This document shows positions 27,301-39,300 of a stretch of DNA of 64,000 bases, piece after piece. This DNA comes from Homarus americanus. Its lineage: Eukaryota > Arthropoda > Malacostraca > Decapoda > Nephropidae. The position numbers were made by a program, and so were the translations under genes. The notes below the pieces were generated by a model. It did no database searches. It saw only the letters and a program-made list of their open reading frames with translations, and was not told the origin of the DNA. The stretch spans positions 5,121,375 through 5,185,374 of the forward strand of contig NW_024756914.1 of assembly GCF_018991925.1 (NCBI RefSeq), given 5' to 3'. Position 1 is the stretch's first letter; each line of letters begins with the position of its first letter.

Positions 27301-30300
27301 AAGTCGCCTTTTGTACACACTTTGCTATGTCTGGATGCCCTGCACATGTCATCCCAAATGAGTCGTTCATTAACTCTATCAAGATTAGGAGGTCTATATA
27401 TTACTCCTGCGATTAATTTTTCTCTACCATCGATTAATTCTATCCAAATTGTTTCTGTATTCAGTTCAGTTTTTATTTCCATATTTATTTCACACTTCAG
27501 ATTATCCCTGACATATATTGCTACTCCCCCTGCTTTCCTAATCTGCCTATCGATATGGAATAATTTGTAACTTGCAATTTGGTATTCAACAGGTAACTCT
27601 CATGAGTCTAAGTTTATCCATGTTTCGGTGAGTGCTATTATATCGATTTTTTCGGTACATACCAACGCCCTGATTTCATCCGTTTTGTTTCTCATACTCC
27701 TACTGTTTGCGTAGTAGACATTTAAGTTAGTCGTGTTCTGAGTCCTTTCTTTGACGCGTTTAGGTTTTAACTCCCTGCCTAATTTAGTTTTGTCATCATT
27801 CCTGGCACGATTTCCCTGTAACCTTTCACTCTGTTTACCTGCTCCTACTGCAGTCTCCTCCACCTCTGTGCCCATATGTTCCTCTAGCAGTTTAAAGACG
27901 TTGACATCTTTTGAACTGCCCTCTAGAGAGAGCCAGCCAGGGTTGCCACCCCATCCCCAGACACATGCACCCCATCCCTAGCATAAAGGTCCCTTCTGCC
28001 ATAAAATTTGTCCCAGTTGTCAATGAATGGGACTGATATTGACTTGCAATATCTGTCAAGATGGCCGTTGACATCAATTGCCCTTGACAACGATTCATTG
28101 CCAACTCTCCTTCTAGGCAGGACGCCACATATGATAGGGATCCCTCCCTTCAACCTAATACGTTCTATAGCTGTCTTGAACTTATCAAGAAGCTCCTCAC
28201 TCCTACACCGGCCAATATCATTGTCTCCTGCACTAAGGCAGATAATGGGTTTGTTCCCATTACCAGACAAGATATTGTCCATCATGTCAACTATATCCCC
28301 CACCCCAGCTCCTGGCAAACAAACCCTCATCCTATTTTTATTTCTACCACAAAAAGCTCTATCCAGGTACCGTACCTGGGAATCGCCAACAATTAAGGTT
28401 TTCGTACCTTCCTTCTCAGCCCTGTCCCTGACTATGCTAACGTTCAATTCGTCTATCAAAAAACTAAAAGAGTTTTTACTTGAGTTGTGCGACATTGCAC
28501 CATGAGCAAGGGAGGTACGGTTGGGATAACATAACACCTGGAGGCAAATATACATTATTTTTATCTAGTTCTTTTTTTTTTCACATATACTACCCATATT
28601 TATTTTATAATTTAGTTCTAAGTCATTACCAGTATGTGAGACCTGACATCAAGACTTCCTCCACTACATTTGATCATGGATTGTGGAAAGTTGTACAGTA
28701 CAGTACAGTATATAAATAATGAATGACAACTACATTATAGATGATGTGAGCAGAAGTGAACCATTTCTCTAGTGGATAAACTCTGTCAGCTCCTTTGAGA
28801 TTTGATTTTGTGTGTTTATTATATATTTTCCCCAAGATTTATATTAAGTTTTGAGAAAAGCTTTTACCCCTGTAACACAGCCTTAAGTGTGGGAAACATG
28901 AAGTAATGTTTGCTTTAGGAAAAGTGTGTGTATGTATATGTGTGTGTGTGTGTGTGTGTGTCTGTGTTAACTTGTGCTTGATGTTTCAGTCCTTCCCATC
29001 TCTCTTTAACTCTGGTCTTACTCATCCCTTCAGTATACCCCACTTTTTTTTATGTTTCTGTGCCCCTTGGTCCACCTCACCCAAAAGTAACTAAGAGTAG
29101 ATAGATGACCACATCAGAGTAAACAAGAACTGTGCTGAGAATTCTCTTTGTGAGGACCTGTTGACCTTGACCTCAAACACTGTCTAACTATGACAGAATT
29201 TAACTACTAAAGAACTATGACAGAATTTAACTACTGAAGAACTGCTTAATTTCTCTTGTTTTAATCTTTCTTTTTGGGTAATTTGTTTTGAGATAATGTT
29301 TACTGTACGTAGTTTGTTTACATACATACAGAGACAGAACCAGTCATGAACTTCCCTCCTGTCTTACATAAAATTCACCATGTATTTTTGGATGTGAAAA
29401 TTGAACTTTAAAATTATTATTATATCTTACAGTGAATACAAATATCATGGATTCTCTTTCAGCCTGGTCCACGATTCTTGTGTATCCCTGTGCTGCTGCG
29501 AATCTTTCTCATCCCTGCCTTCGTGTTATGCCACTTCTATCCCGTTAATGTCGAGAGGATCATGCCTGTACTCATAGACTCTGACTGGGCATACTGGGTT
29601 CTCGGTGCCATTCTGGGCATAACTTCAGGATACTACTCCTCCCTGGCAGTTATGTATTGCCCAAGGTACAGTATACAGCAGAGTTCAACCTTTTATTGCA
29701 GGTTGGGTTTTTTAAATCTTATCTGCCATCTCTCACCCCCCTCAGAGACATTGCGCTGCCCAATCACTATATACAGTATCTCCTTTGTGCTCTATATTCC
29801 CCTTATCCCTTCCTCTAATCTCAGTTGGGTTCAGCTATAGGAAGAAATGTAGCTTTTGATGAACTTTGTTGTTTTACATGTATTTGGTGATTCTTTAATT
29901 ACATACAGTAAGTGGGTTCATATTAAAAAATTGTATAACACTAATATTAATAATATTTATTCAGTAAAATCAAACAAGTTTACTGTTGGTTTGGTTTGGC
30001 ATGTATATAAACTCTACAGGCATACAGTTCAGCATGACTATAGACAGTGTAGGTATCTGATGTATGTAGGCCATGAGAGTACAGTACAGTATACAGTTTC
30101 CTGTGTACCTAGACAATGCAGGCACACAACAGTGGTAAACAGTAAGGAAATTTGAGCAAGGATAGCTGACAAAGCTGTCAGGTGCTTATTTTCAGGAGGG
30201 TTCCTTTGCTTAAGCTTAGGGTTAGTCTCTAATCAGTACAGTAATAGAATATTTATAGGAGTAATAGTTTACAGTTGGTTTGGCATGCACAGTTCAGCAT

Positions 30301-33300
30301 GTGTAGGCAGTGCAGGTACAATAGACTGTAAAGGTATTGTATACAGTTTCCAATATACCAAGACAGTGCAGGTATACAACAGTATTAAACAATAAGCCAA
30401 TATGACCAAGCATCGCTGACAAAGCCATCAGATGTTTATTTACAGTAGTCAAACAGCTAAACAAGACAGACACGAGACATTTTGCACATTATTCACCATT
30501 AAAAGTAGGGCAAGAATAACATGGTAACAGACATAAGGGCCATGCAAAACTCCTCACACTTACAATGTGATGGGATAGAAAGAACTATGACAGGGAGAGA
30601 GGACAGAGGACAAGTTGTATGGAGGCCAAGTTTTATGCTGTGACACAAGGCTATTGACATCCATGACCCTGGTCAATACAGGGAATGAGCAGACCTCTTG
30701 TGTGGGCACCACTGTAGGTGAATGCATGGGTGGCTATCACCTATTGCTCACATAGAGGGTTATGTGGGTAATTCGTCTGTACAGTATGCAGTCTTTACCA
30801 TCTTAACTTTTTGCATTCATTTCACATGTCCATGCCTTTTCAGCAAACTTCTCTTCATCCATTCCACAACTCTGAAATTTACACCTTCTGCTCCATAGGA
30901 TATCAGACATGACCCCTTGAGACTGCTGTCATTTAACTAGATAGCATTTTTATCAAACTGGTGTGAGGATGATATTGTTGACATTGTGAGTTATCCAAAC
31001 CAGTGCTGGTTGACGAGTTCTGAACATCTACATAGATTTAGCACAAACTAAAGCCACTGAAAAAAAGAAGAAGAAACTTTAGAATCCATTTTGGTTCAGA
31101 ACCCCTTGTATACCCAGGGGGGTCTCTGCTGAATAAAATCACTTGGTGTTAGCCAAACAAAATTTTAAAAGTGGCATCCCATAGTGAGGGGGTTAAGCCA
31201 TAGTTGATGATTCATAAGTTCAGTGGGTCATTCATTTTCCTGTCTCTTGGCAGTTTGAAATTTAGAGACTTTGTGAGCCCCCATGTCTGTTGCTGATCTG
31301 TGAATATTTTGGTCATGTAAACCGTAGATATTCAAGGCAGTAATTTAACCTAAAATGGCAAATTCCTTCACAAGAGACTACTATTCCAGACTGGTGCATC
31401 AGGAGGCCAGGTTGCTAGGTTAGTTTTGACAATACAAAAACACGAGTACAATACCGCATTAAAGAGAGAAAGTATTGGAATTTTCTGATGAAAAGGGGGT
31501 CCAGACCCCCAGAATTCCCCCCCCCCTTTCCGGATCTGCCCCTGCAGAGCTATGTTATAGTTCAACTCATAATTTTGGTTAAATATACATAATTTTCTTC
31601 ATTTTCTTTTACTCTGTTACAGGCACACACATCATTCATACAGAGTCTGCCAAAAAATCAAATAAATAATTATCATAAGGTCAAAAACATAAAGGTATTA
31701 ACAGTTTTTATGTAATCGGCAATTATCTCACAGAGCAGGGGAGCAGGGTGGGTGATCTCTCGGCTGTTCTCTGTCTGTGTCCCGTGAAATGATTGCCAGA
31801 TGGGAATGTAGTATTTTTTCTTTTATTTATTATTATTTTTTTTCATCCAGGCAGTCACCAAGCTGATTCAAGAGACGTGTGGCTGCTACCTGTATGTCGT
31901 GACTTCACATAAGGGGTGACGTGCGGCTGGCCACACTTATTTCTCACTGCCTCGATACATATGTTCACTTCCCTCACATACACACCCATGCTCTTCATTT
32001 TTCTTATTGTATAGTTTTATAGTATACTGTGTGCACTATAAAACTATAACATATTGTATTGTACTGTATACAGTTATATGAGAAAGGGTGTTAAAAAATT
32101 AAAATTGCTAAGTGAATGATCGTGAAATAAGGGATACCTGTATAATCTTTCTAAAGTGACCAGTGTTGAAAACATTAGTCTACTATTTATATTTGCTCCT
32201 TTCACAATTTCAGGACAGTTGAGCCAGAGTATGCTTCTGTAGCTGGTATGATGGGAGCAGCATCACTTATTACTGGCATTTTTGCAGGCGTCAGTTTCCA
32301 GGTAATTTTGACTGTCTCCTTTATGTTGTATTTGAGAAAATTTGTTGTGCAAAGTCCATACAGCAGATTTTATTTTAAAAACCAAAGTAGCTAAAGAATA
32401 ATGTAGAAACCATGAAGAAAAAAAGGTAGATGAAGGATTGCAGTACAGGTGAGTTCTCATTATTGAAAACAGAATGGTGTGGAATGACTTGTCAGGAAAC
32501 GAAAGGTATAGAAAGGGAATTAAGATCTTATGAAAGGATAATAAAGTAAGATTTTTTTTTTTTAGAAGTTTTTAATAAGGGACCAAAGGGCCCCATAGCA
32601 ACATTGTTGACATCCCCCCCCCCTCCCCCCCTATAGAGACCATTTTTTTTAGTCACCACTGCACTGCAACAGCTGTGTGGGCACCACATAGCACAGCCAC
32701 ATTGACCTATTACTAGCACATTAGCTACATGATTATGGCACTATATATCACTGACACGGTGAGACAGATTTAACATTTTATCTCTTGTATATGTTTGTAA
32801 AGATCTGGTAAAATGATCTTGGAGTCAGGTGATATGTGCCTCAACACCCCGCCGACCACCTCCACACCCCGCCCTCCACCTCCACATCCTGCACCTCCAC
32901 ACCCTCCTGCCCTCCACACACACACACACCCCCCTGCCCTCCACACACACACCCCCCTCCACACACACACACCCCCCTGCCCTCCACACACACACACACA
33001 CACCCTGCCCTCCACACACACACACACCCCTGCCCTCCACACACACACCCCCTGCCCTCCACACACACACACACCCCCCTCTGCCCTCCACACACACACC
33101 CCTGCCCTCCACACACACCCCTCGCCCTCCACACACACACACACACCCCCCCTCGCCCTCCACACACACACACACCCCCCCCCTGCCCTCCACACACACA
33201 CCCCTGCCCTCCACACACACACACCCCCTGCCTCCACACACACACACCCCCTCGCCCTCCACACACACACACCCCCTCCCTGCCTCCACACACACCCCCT

Positions 33301-36300
33301 GCCTCCACACACACCCCCCCTGCCCTCCACACACCCCCTGCCTCCACACACCCCCCCGCCCTCCACACACACACACCCCCCCCCTCCCCACACACCCCCT
33401 GCCTCCACACACACACACCCCCTCCACACACACACACCCCCCTGCCCTCCACACACACACACCCACCCCTGCCCTCCACACACACACACCCACCCCCTGC
33501 CTCCACACACACACACCCACCCCCTGCCCCTCCACACACACACCACCCTGCCTCCACACACACACACACCCCCCTGCCCCCACACACTGCCCCCACACAC
33601 ACACACCCCGCCTCCACACACACACACCCCCTCCACACACACACACACCCCCCCGCCTCCACACACACCCCCCTCCCCCACACACACACACACCCTGCCC
33701 TCCACACACACACACACACACCCCCCTGCCCTCCACACACACACCCCTCCCCTCACCACACACCCCCTGCCCTCCACACACACACCCCTCACACACACAC
33801 ACACACCCCCCTCCCCTCCACACACACACACCACCCCTCGCCCCCTCCACACACACACACCCCTGCCCTCCACACACACTGCCCTCCACACACACCGCCT
33901 CCACACACACCCCACCCCCTCCACACACACACACACCCTGCCCTCCACACACACACACACACCCTGCCTCCACACACACACACACACACCCCCTGCCTGC
34001 CCTCCACACACACACACACCCCCCTGCCTCCACACACCCCCCGCCCTCCACACACCCCCTGCCCTCCACACACACCCCCCCCCCTGCCCTCCACACCCCG
34101 CCCTCCACACACACACACACACACAGCCCTCCACACACACACACACACCTCCCTGCCCACACACACACACACACACCACCCTGCCTCCACACACACACCA
34201 CACACACCTCACACACACACCCCCCGCCCTCCACACCCCCCTCCACACCTCCACCAACACCCCTGCCCCTCCACACCACACACCCCCCTGCCACACACAC
34301 CCCCCACCCACTCAACACCCACCCCCTCCTCAACACACACACCCAACCCCTCCACAACACACCTCCACCACACACACACACACCCTGCCCTCCACACACT
34401 CCTGCCCTCCACACACACACCCCCCCTCCACACACACACACTCCACACACACACACGCCCTCCACACACCTGCCCTCCACACACACCATCCCCCTTCCTC
34501 ACACACACCACCCTGGTCCTCCACATACCATCTCCCCTGCCTCTCCACCCTGCCTCACACACACACACACACACACACCGCTCCACACACACACCTTCCA
34601 CACACACACCCCCGCCCCCTGCCACACACACACACACACAACCCCCCCCACCCACACACACAACCCCCGCCACACACACACACACCCCACCCCCGCCCTC
34701 CACACACCACACCCCACCGCCTCCACACACACCCCCCACTGCCCTCTACACACACACACACACAACACCCTCCCCGCCCACACTGCCCACACATCCACCC
34801 GCCCTCCACACTGCCCTCCACACACACACACACCCCCCTGCCCACACACACACATCCTGTTCTCTGAATATTTCCCATTTTCTTTGATAATTTCTCCATT
34901 TTCGATAATTTCTTTGAAATTTTCCCATTTTCTTCGATTATTTTTGATTACCATTTCTTTGATTAGTCTCTATTTTTGATTAAAAATTTCATTTTCTTGA
35001 TTAAATTTTTAATCAAAGAAAATGGGAAATTTTTTAATCAAAGAAAATGGGAAATTTTTAATCAAAGAAATGGAAATTTTTTAATCAAAGAAAATGGAAA
35101 TTATTTTTAATCAAAGAAAATGGGAAATATTTAATCAAAGAATGGGAAATATTTTTAATCAAAGAAAATGGGAAATATTTAATCAAAAGAAATGGAAATA
35201 TTTTATCAAAGAAAAATGGAAATATTTTTTTTTTCAATCAAAGAAAATGGGAAATATTTTTTTCAATCAAAAGAAAATGGGAAATATTTCAATCAAAGAA
35301 AATGGGAAATATTTTTCAATCAAAGAAAATGGGAAATTTTTTCAATCAAAGAAAATGGGAAATTATTTTTTTCAGAAAATGGGAAATATTTTTTAATCAA
35401 AGAAAATGGGAAATTTTTTCTAATCAAAGAAAAATGAAATTTTTAATCAAAGAAAATGGGAAATTTTTTTTAAAAGAAAATGGGAAATTTTTAATCAAAG
35501 AAAAATGAAATATTTTTGATCAAAGAAATGGGAATTTTAAATCAAAGAAGGTAAGCAATTTTAATCAAGAAAACGGGATGTGGGAGGGCGGGGGGGGGAG
35601 GTGGGAGGGCAGGGGGTGAGGTGGAGGGCAGGGGGGTGAGGTGGAGGGCAGGGGGGGGGAGGGTGGAGGGCAGGGGGGGGGGTGGGAGGGAGGCAGGGGG
35701 GGGGGGAGGTGGGAGGGCAGGGGTGGAGGGGAGGCAGGGGGGTGAGGTGGAGAGGCAAGGGGGGGTGTGGGAGGTGGGAGGGCAGGGGGGGGGTGGGGGA
35801 GGTGGGAGGGCAGGGGGGGGGTGGGGAGGTGGAGGGTGGGTGTGTGGGAGGGCAGGGTTTGTGTGTGTGTGGGGAGGGCAGGGGTTTGTGTGTGGGAGGG
35901 CAGGGTTTGTGTGTGTGTGTGTGTGAGAGCGAGGGTGTGTGTGGGAGGGCGAGGGTGAGGGCAGTGGGTGTGTGGAGGGTGGGTGGGTGTGTGGGAGGGC
36001 GGGGTGGAGGGAGGGGTGTGTGTGTGTGGGAGGGCGTGGGGTGGTGTGTGTGTGGGAGGGCGGGGTGGGGTGTGTGTGGGTGTGTGTGGGAGGGTGTGTG
36101 TGTGGGAGGGGTGAGGGGTGTGGGTGTGTGTGTGAGGGTGGGGGTGTGTGTGTGTGTGGGAGGGGTGGGTGTGTGTGTGAGGGTGGGTGTGTGTGTGTGG
36201 GCGTGGGTGTGAGTGTGGGGTGTGGGAGGGTGGGGGTGTGTGGAGGTGGGAGGGCGGTGTAGTGTGGGAGGGTGTGTGTGTGGAGGGGGAGGCAGGGGGT

Positions 36301-39300
36301 GTGTGTGAGGGTGGGTGAGGGTGGGTGGGGTGTGTGGGAGGGGGGTGTGGGAGGGTGGGTGGGTGTGTGTGGAGGGGTGGGTGGGGAGGGTGGGTGGGTG
36401 TGTGGGAGGGTGGGTGGGTGGAGGGCGTGGGTGTGTGGAGGGGGTGTGGGTGGTGTGTGTGTGGGAGGGCGTGGGGTGGGTGTGTGGAGGGCGGTGGGTG
36501 GTGGGGAGGGTGGGTGGGTGTGTGAGGGTGGGGGTGTGGGGGTGTGTGTGTGGGAGGGGTGTGTGTGGAGGGGTGTGTGTGTGTGAGGGGTGTGTGTGTG
36601 TGAGGGTGTGTGTGAGGGTGTGTGTGTGTGTGTGGAGGGGTGTGTGTGTGTGGAGGGGTGAGGGCGGGGGTGTGGAGGCGGGGGTGTGTGTGTGTGTGGA
36701 GGGTGGGGGTGGGGAGGGTGGGGGTGTGGGGAGGGTGGGGGGTGGGGGTAGAGGGTGGGGGTGGGAGGGTGGGGGGTGGGGTGGGGTGGGAGGGTGGGGG
36801 GGGGTGTGTGGGAGGGTGGGGTGGGGAGGGGGTGGAGGGGGGGAGGGTAGGGTGGGTGTGTGTGTGTGGAGGGCGGGGTGTGTGGGAGGGGTGTGTAGAG
36901 GTAGGTGTGTGTGTGTGGGAGGGCAGAGGTGTGTGTGTGTGAGGGCAGGAGGGGGGTGTGTGTGTGTGTGAGGGTAGGTGTGTGTGTGTGTGTGGAGGTG
37001 GGCGAGAGGGGAAGAGGGGTGGAGGTGCAGGATGTAGAGGGGCAGGGTGTGGGCGGAGGGCAGGTGGGATGAGGGTGTTGAGGGTGGGATGTAAATGTTG
37101 AAGGTGGGGTGTAAAGGTTGAGGGTGGGTGTGAAGAATGTGGGTGTGAAGGTTGAGGAGGTGTGAAAGGTTGAGGAGGGTGTGAAGGTTGAGGTGGGGTG
37201 TGAAAGGTTGAGGAGGGTGTGAAGGTTGAGGGAGGTGTGAGGGTTGAGGACGGGTGTGAAGGTTGAGGAGGGTGTGAAGGTTGAGGTGGGGTGTGAAGGT
37301 TGAGGAGGGGGTGTAGAGGTGAATTGGAGGTTAAAGGTGAGGTGCAGGTGAGGGTTGAGGTTGGGCTGTGGCAGTTGAAGGTGTAGAGGCAAGGATTGAG
37401 GGTGGGGTGTAATGTAGATGTGTAGGTAGAGGATGGGGTGCAGAGGTGGATGTTGTAGATGTGGAGGGTGGGGTGTAGTTGTGGAGGATGTAGGTGATTA
37501 TTGAGGTTGGGGTGCATAGGTTGAGGGTGGATGTAGTGGTTGTAGGTGGGATGTGGAGGTTAAGGGTAGGTGTAGAGGTTCACACAGTCCCCTAGTAGAC
37601 TCCCACAATGCCCTATAAGCAGCACACAACCTGAAACATCCCCAGAAAATGGAATAAACTCAACTCAACAACAGACAGTACCCAACATCACTACCTCCAA
37701 TGCCCTTCTCCCACACTGCTAGGACCAACCCCTCTGACCAGGTGCTAATACTAAAATTGTTAAAACAAAGTACATAGGCTATATACCAACTCACCCCACA
37801 CAAACGTCTTGCCCCTTGAGTCCGTTGTGGTGTGTAAACCTGCCGATCTGCTTTTATGGTAGTTCTGTGAAAGCAATGGTGGTCACGTGGTCCCGTAGTT
37901 ACCAGCCACCTCAATCCTACACCTCAGACTGCATTCGCTGCGGCAGCGATATCAGGTGTTTGCCCCGGATGAAGTGGGCACCAGACAGCTAGCAGCCAAG
38001 GACACTAGAACACCACCTTTGACTCACCCCACAAACATGTCTTGCCCCTGTAGTCCATCATGGTGTGCTGTTTAATTGAAACAGAATTAAATAAATTAAA
38101 TATCAATGTTCAGTAAAGTACATGCAAAGGATTTTCAGTTTGAAGTTAAAATCTTCCAGGATAATTATATGATGATAAATGTATGAACCTGAGGTAATGG
38201 AAATACATTACATTAGAAATACATTACATTAATAAGAGAACAAAACATATTGATGAAAGAACATCCTCTTAATCCTACTCTTAACCCTATTATATAATAA
38301 ATCTCAACATCACCATACGGTACTAACTGCACCCAATTACTTGAGCCAAGGATTTCTGGCCAACTGTACGTCCACAGGTGTTTCAGTACACCTGCAGTGG
38401 AGAGAAAGTAGACGTCTTGGTGAGCATGTAGTAAAGGACGCCTGGTCGTTTATAGATAATGCTTGTCTTCCCGTGCTAGTCTCTGTCTCCACCAGTAAGT
38501 CAGAGTACACCTCGTCACCTCTGAAAAATGGTCAAAATTCTCCATAAAAATTGCCAAAATTTTCAGTAATAATTCTCCTTCAAAATTTACAAAAATTTCA
38601 TAAAAACTGCCAAAATTCTTTAAAAACTTCCAAGTGCATCATAAAAATGACCAAAATTCTCCCAAAATTGCAAGACTTTGTAAAAAATGTACATCATTCT
38701 CTGCAAAAATTTCCAAAACTATCCATAATTTGAGCATGCCAATCCCTAGAGACAAAACTGTATGCCTCTGTCACTCCAATCACTAACCATTTACTTCTTC
38801 AACCTTCATAAACTCTTCAAAATATTTCATCCATTCCATGCACATATCACCTGACTATGAGATCATTTTACCAGATCTTTACAAACATATACAAGAGATA
38901 AAATGTTAAATCTGTCTCACCGTGTCAGTGATATATAGTGCCATAATCATGTAGCTAATGTGCTAGTAATAGGTCAATGTGGCTGTGCTATGTGGTGCCC
39001 ACACATATTTACAAATCCAACTCAATAACTCTAAACAAGTGCAAGGTGTGGTTGAAGTTAGTGATTCAGGTCCTGCTATGAAGTGTTCCAGGTAAACCCT
39101 TGAGGTGAATTGGTTTTGTCACAGTATAGTGCAGTTGCCAGCTGAAGGAGCAGCGAACAATGGAGGTGCAACATGAATTACAAGCAATTAGAGAGTTGAG
39201 AACATATACTGTACTAGTTAGATATATATTACCGTGAAGTACTGTACAGGAAGTTACAAATAAAATTAAAGAAATGGAGTTTAAAACCTATTACAAATTT

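Larger units (their letters stand above)
25188..28560 (-). mobile_element. Nearly complete CR1-type LINE with esterase-like ORF1
   Basis: Read from 28560 down: ORF1 (28555-27923), ORF2 endonuclease (27875-27168), RT (26725-25694), C-terminal region (about 25690-25250) and a 3' end with CATTCTTATGTTCTTATG. That octamer-type tail is the hallmark of CR1 elements. ORF2 is broken by a stop after the TETWINLDS block (near 27600) and by other gaps. A frameshift lies in an A10 run at 25699-25709, after which [20 protein letters not shown] continues. The RT loop is intact ([11 protein letters not shown]). It is inserted antisense in ENT intron 6 and is the best reference in the window for the older copy at 13955-18066. 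Confidence 0.92.

Noticed and set aside
15448..27981. Plus-strand open frames of 70-210 codons over the LINE copies
   Set aside because: They are antisense shadows of the minus-strand reverse transcriptases and endonucleases.
32770..34979. Very long open frames (300-716 codons) across the AC-rich block on both strands
   Set aside because: They consist only of Thr-His-Pro-Ser or Cys-Val-Trp-Gly-Arg runs produced by the (AC)n/CCCTGCC repeats, exist in several overlapping frames at once, and have no domain.
35542..37517. Long open frames (over 600 codons) across the GT-rich block
   Set aside because: Same composition artefact as in the AC-rich block, on the opposite strand.
37660..37914. 84-codon minus-strand open frame next to the GT-rich block
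   Set aside because: No family resemblance; it covers non-repeated intron sequence and lacks exon signals.
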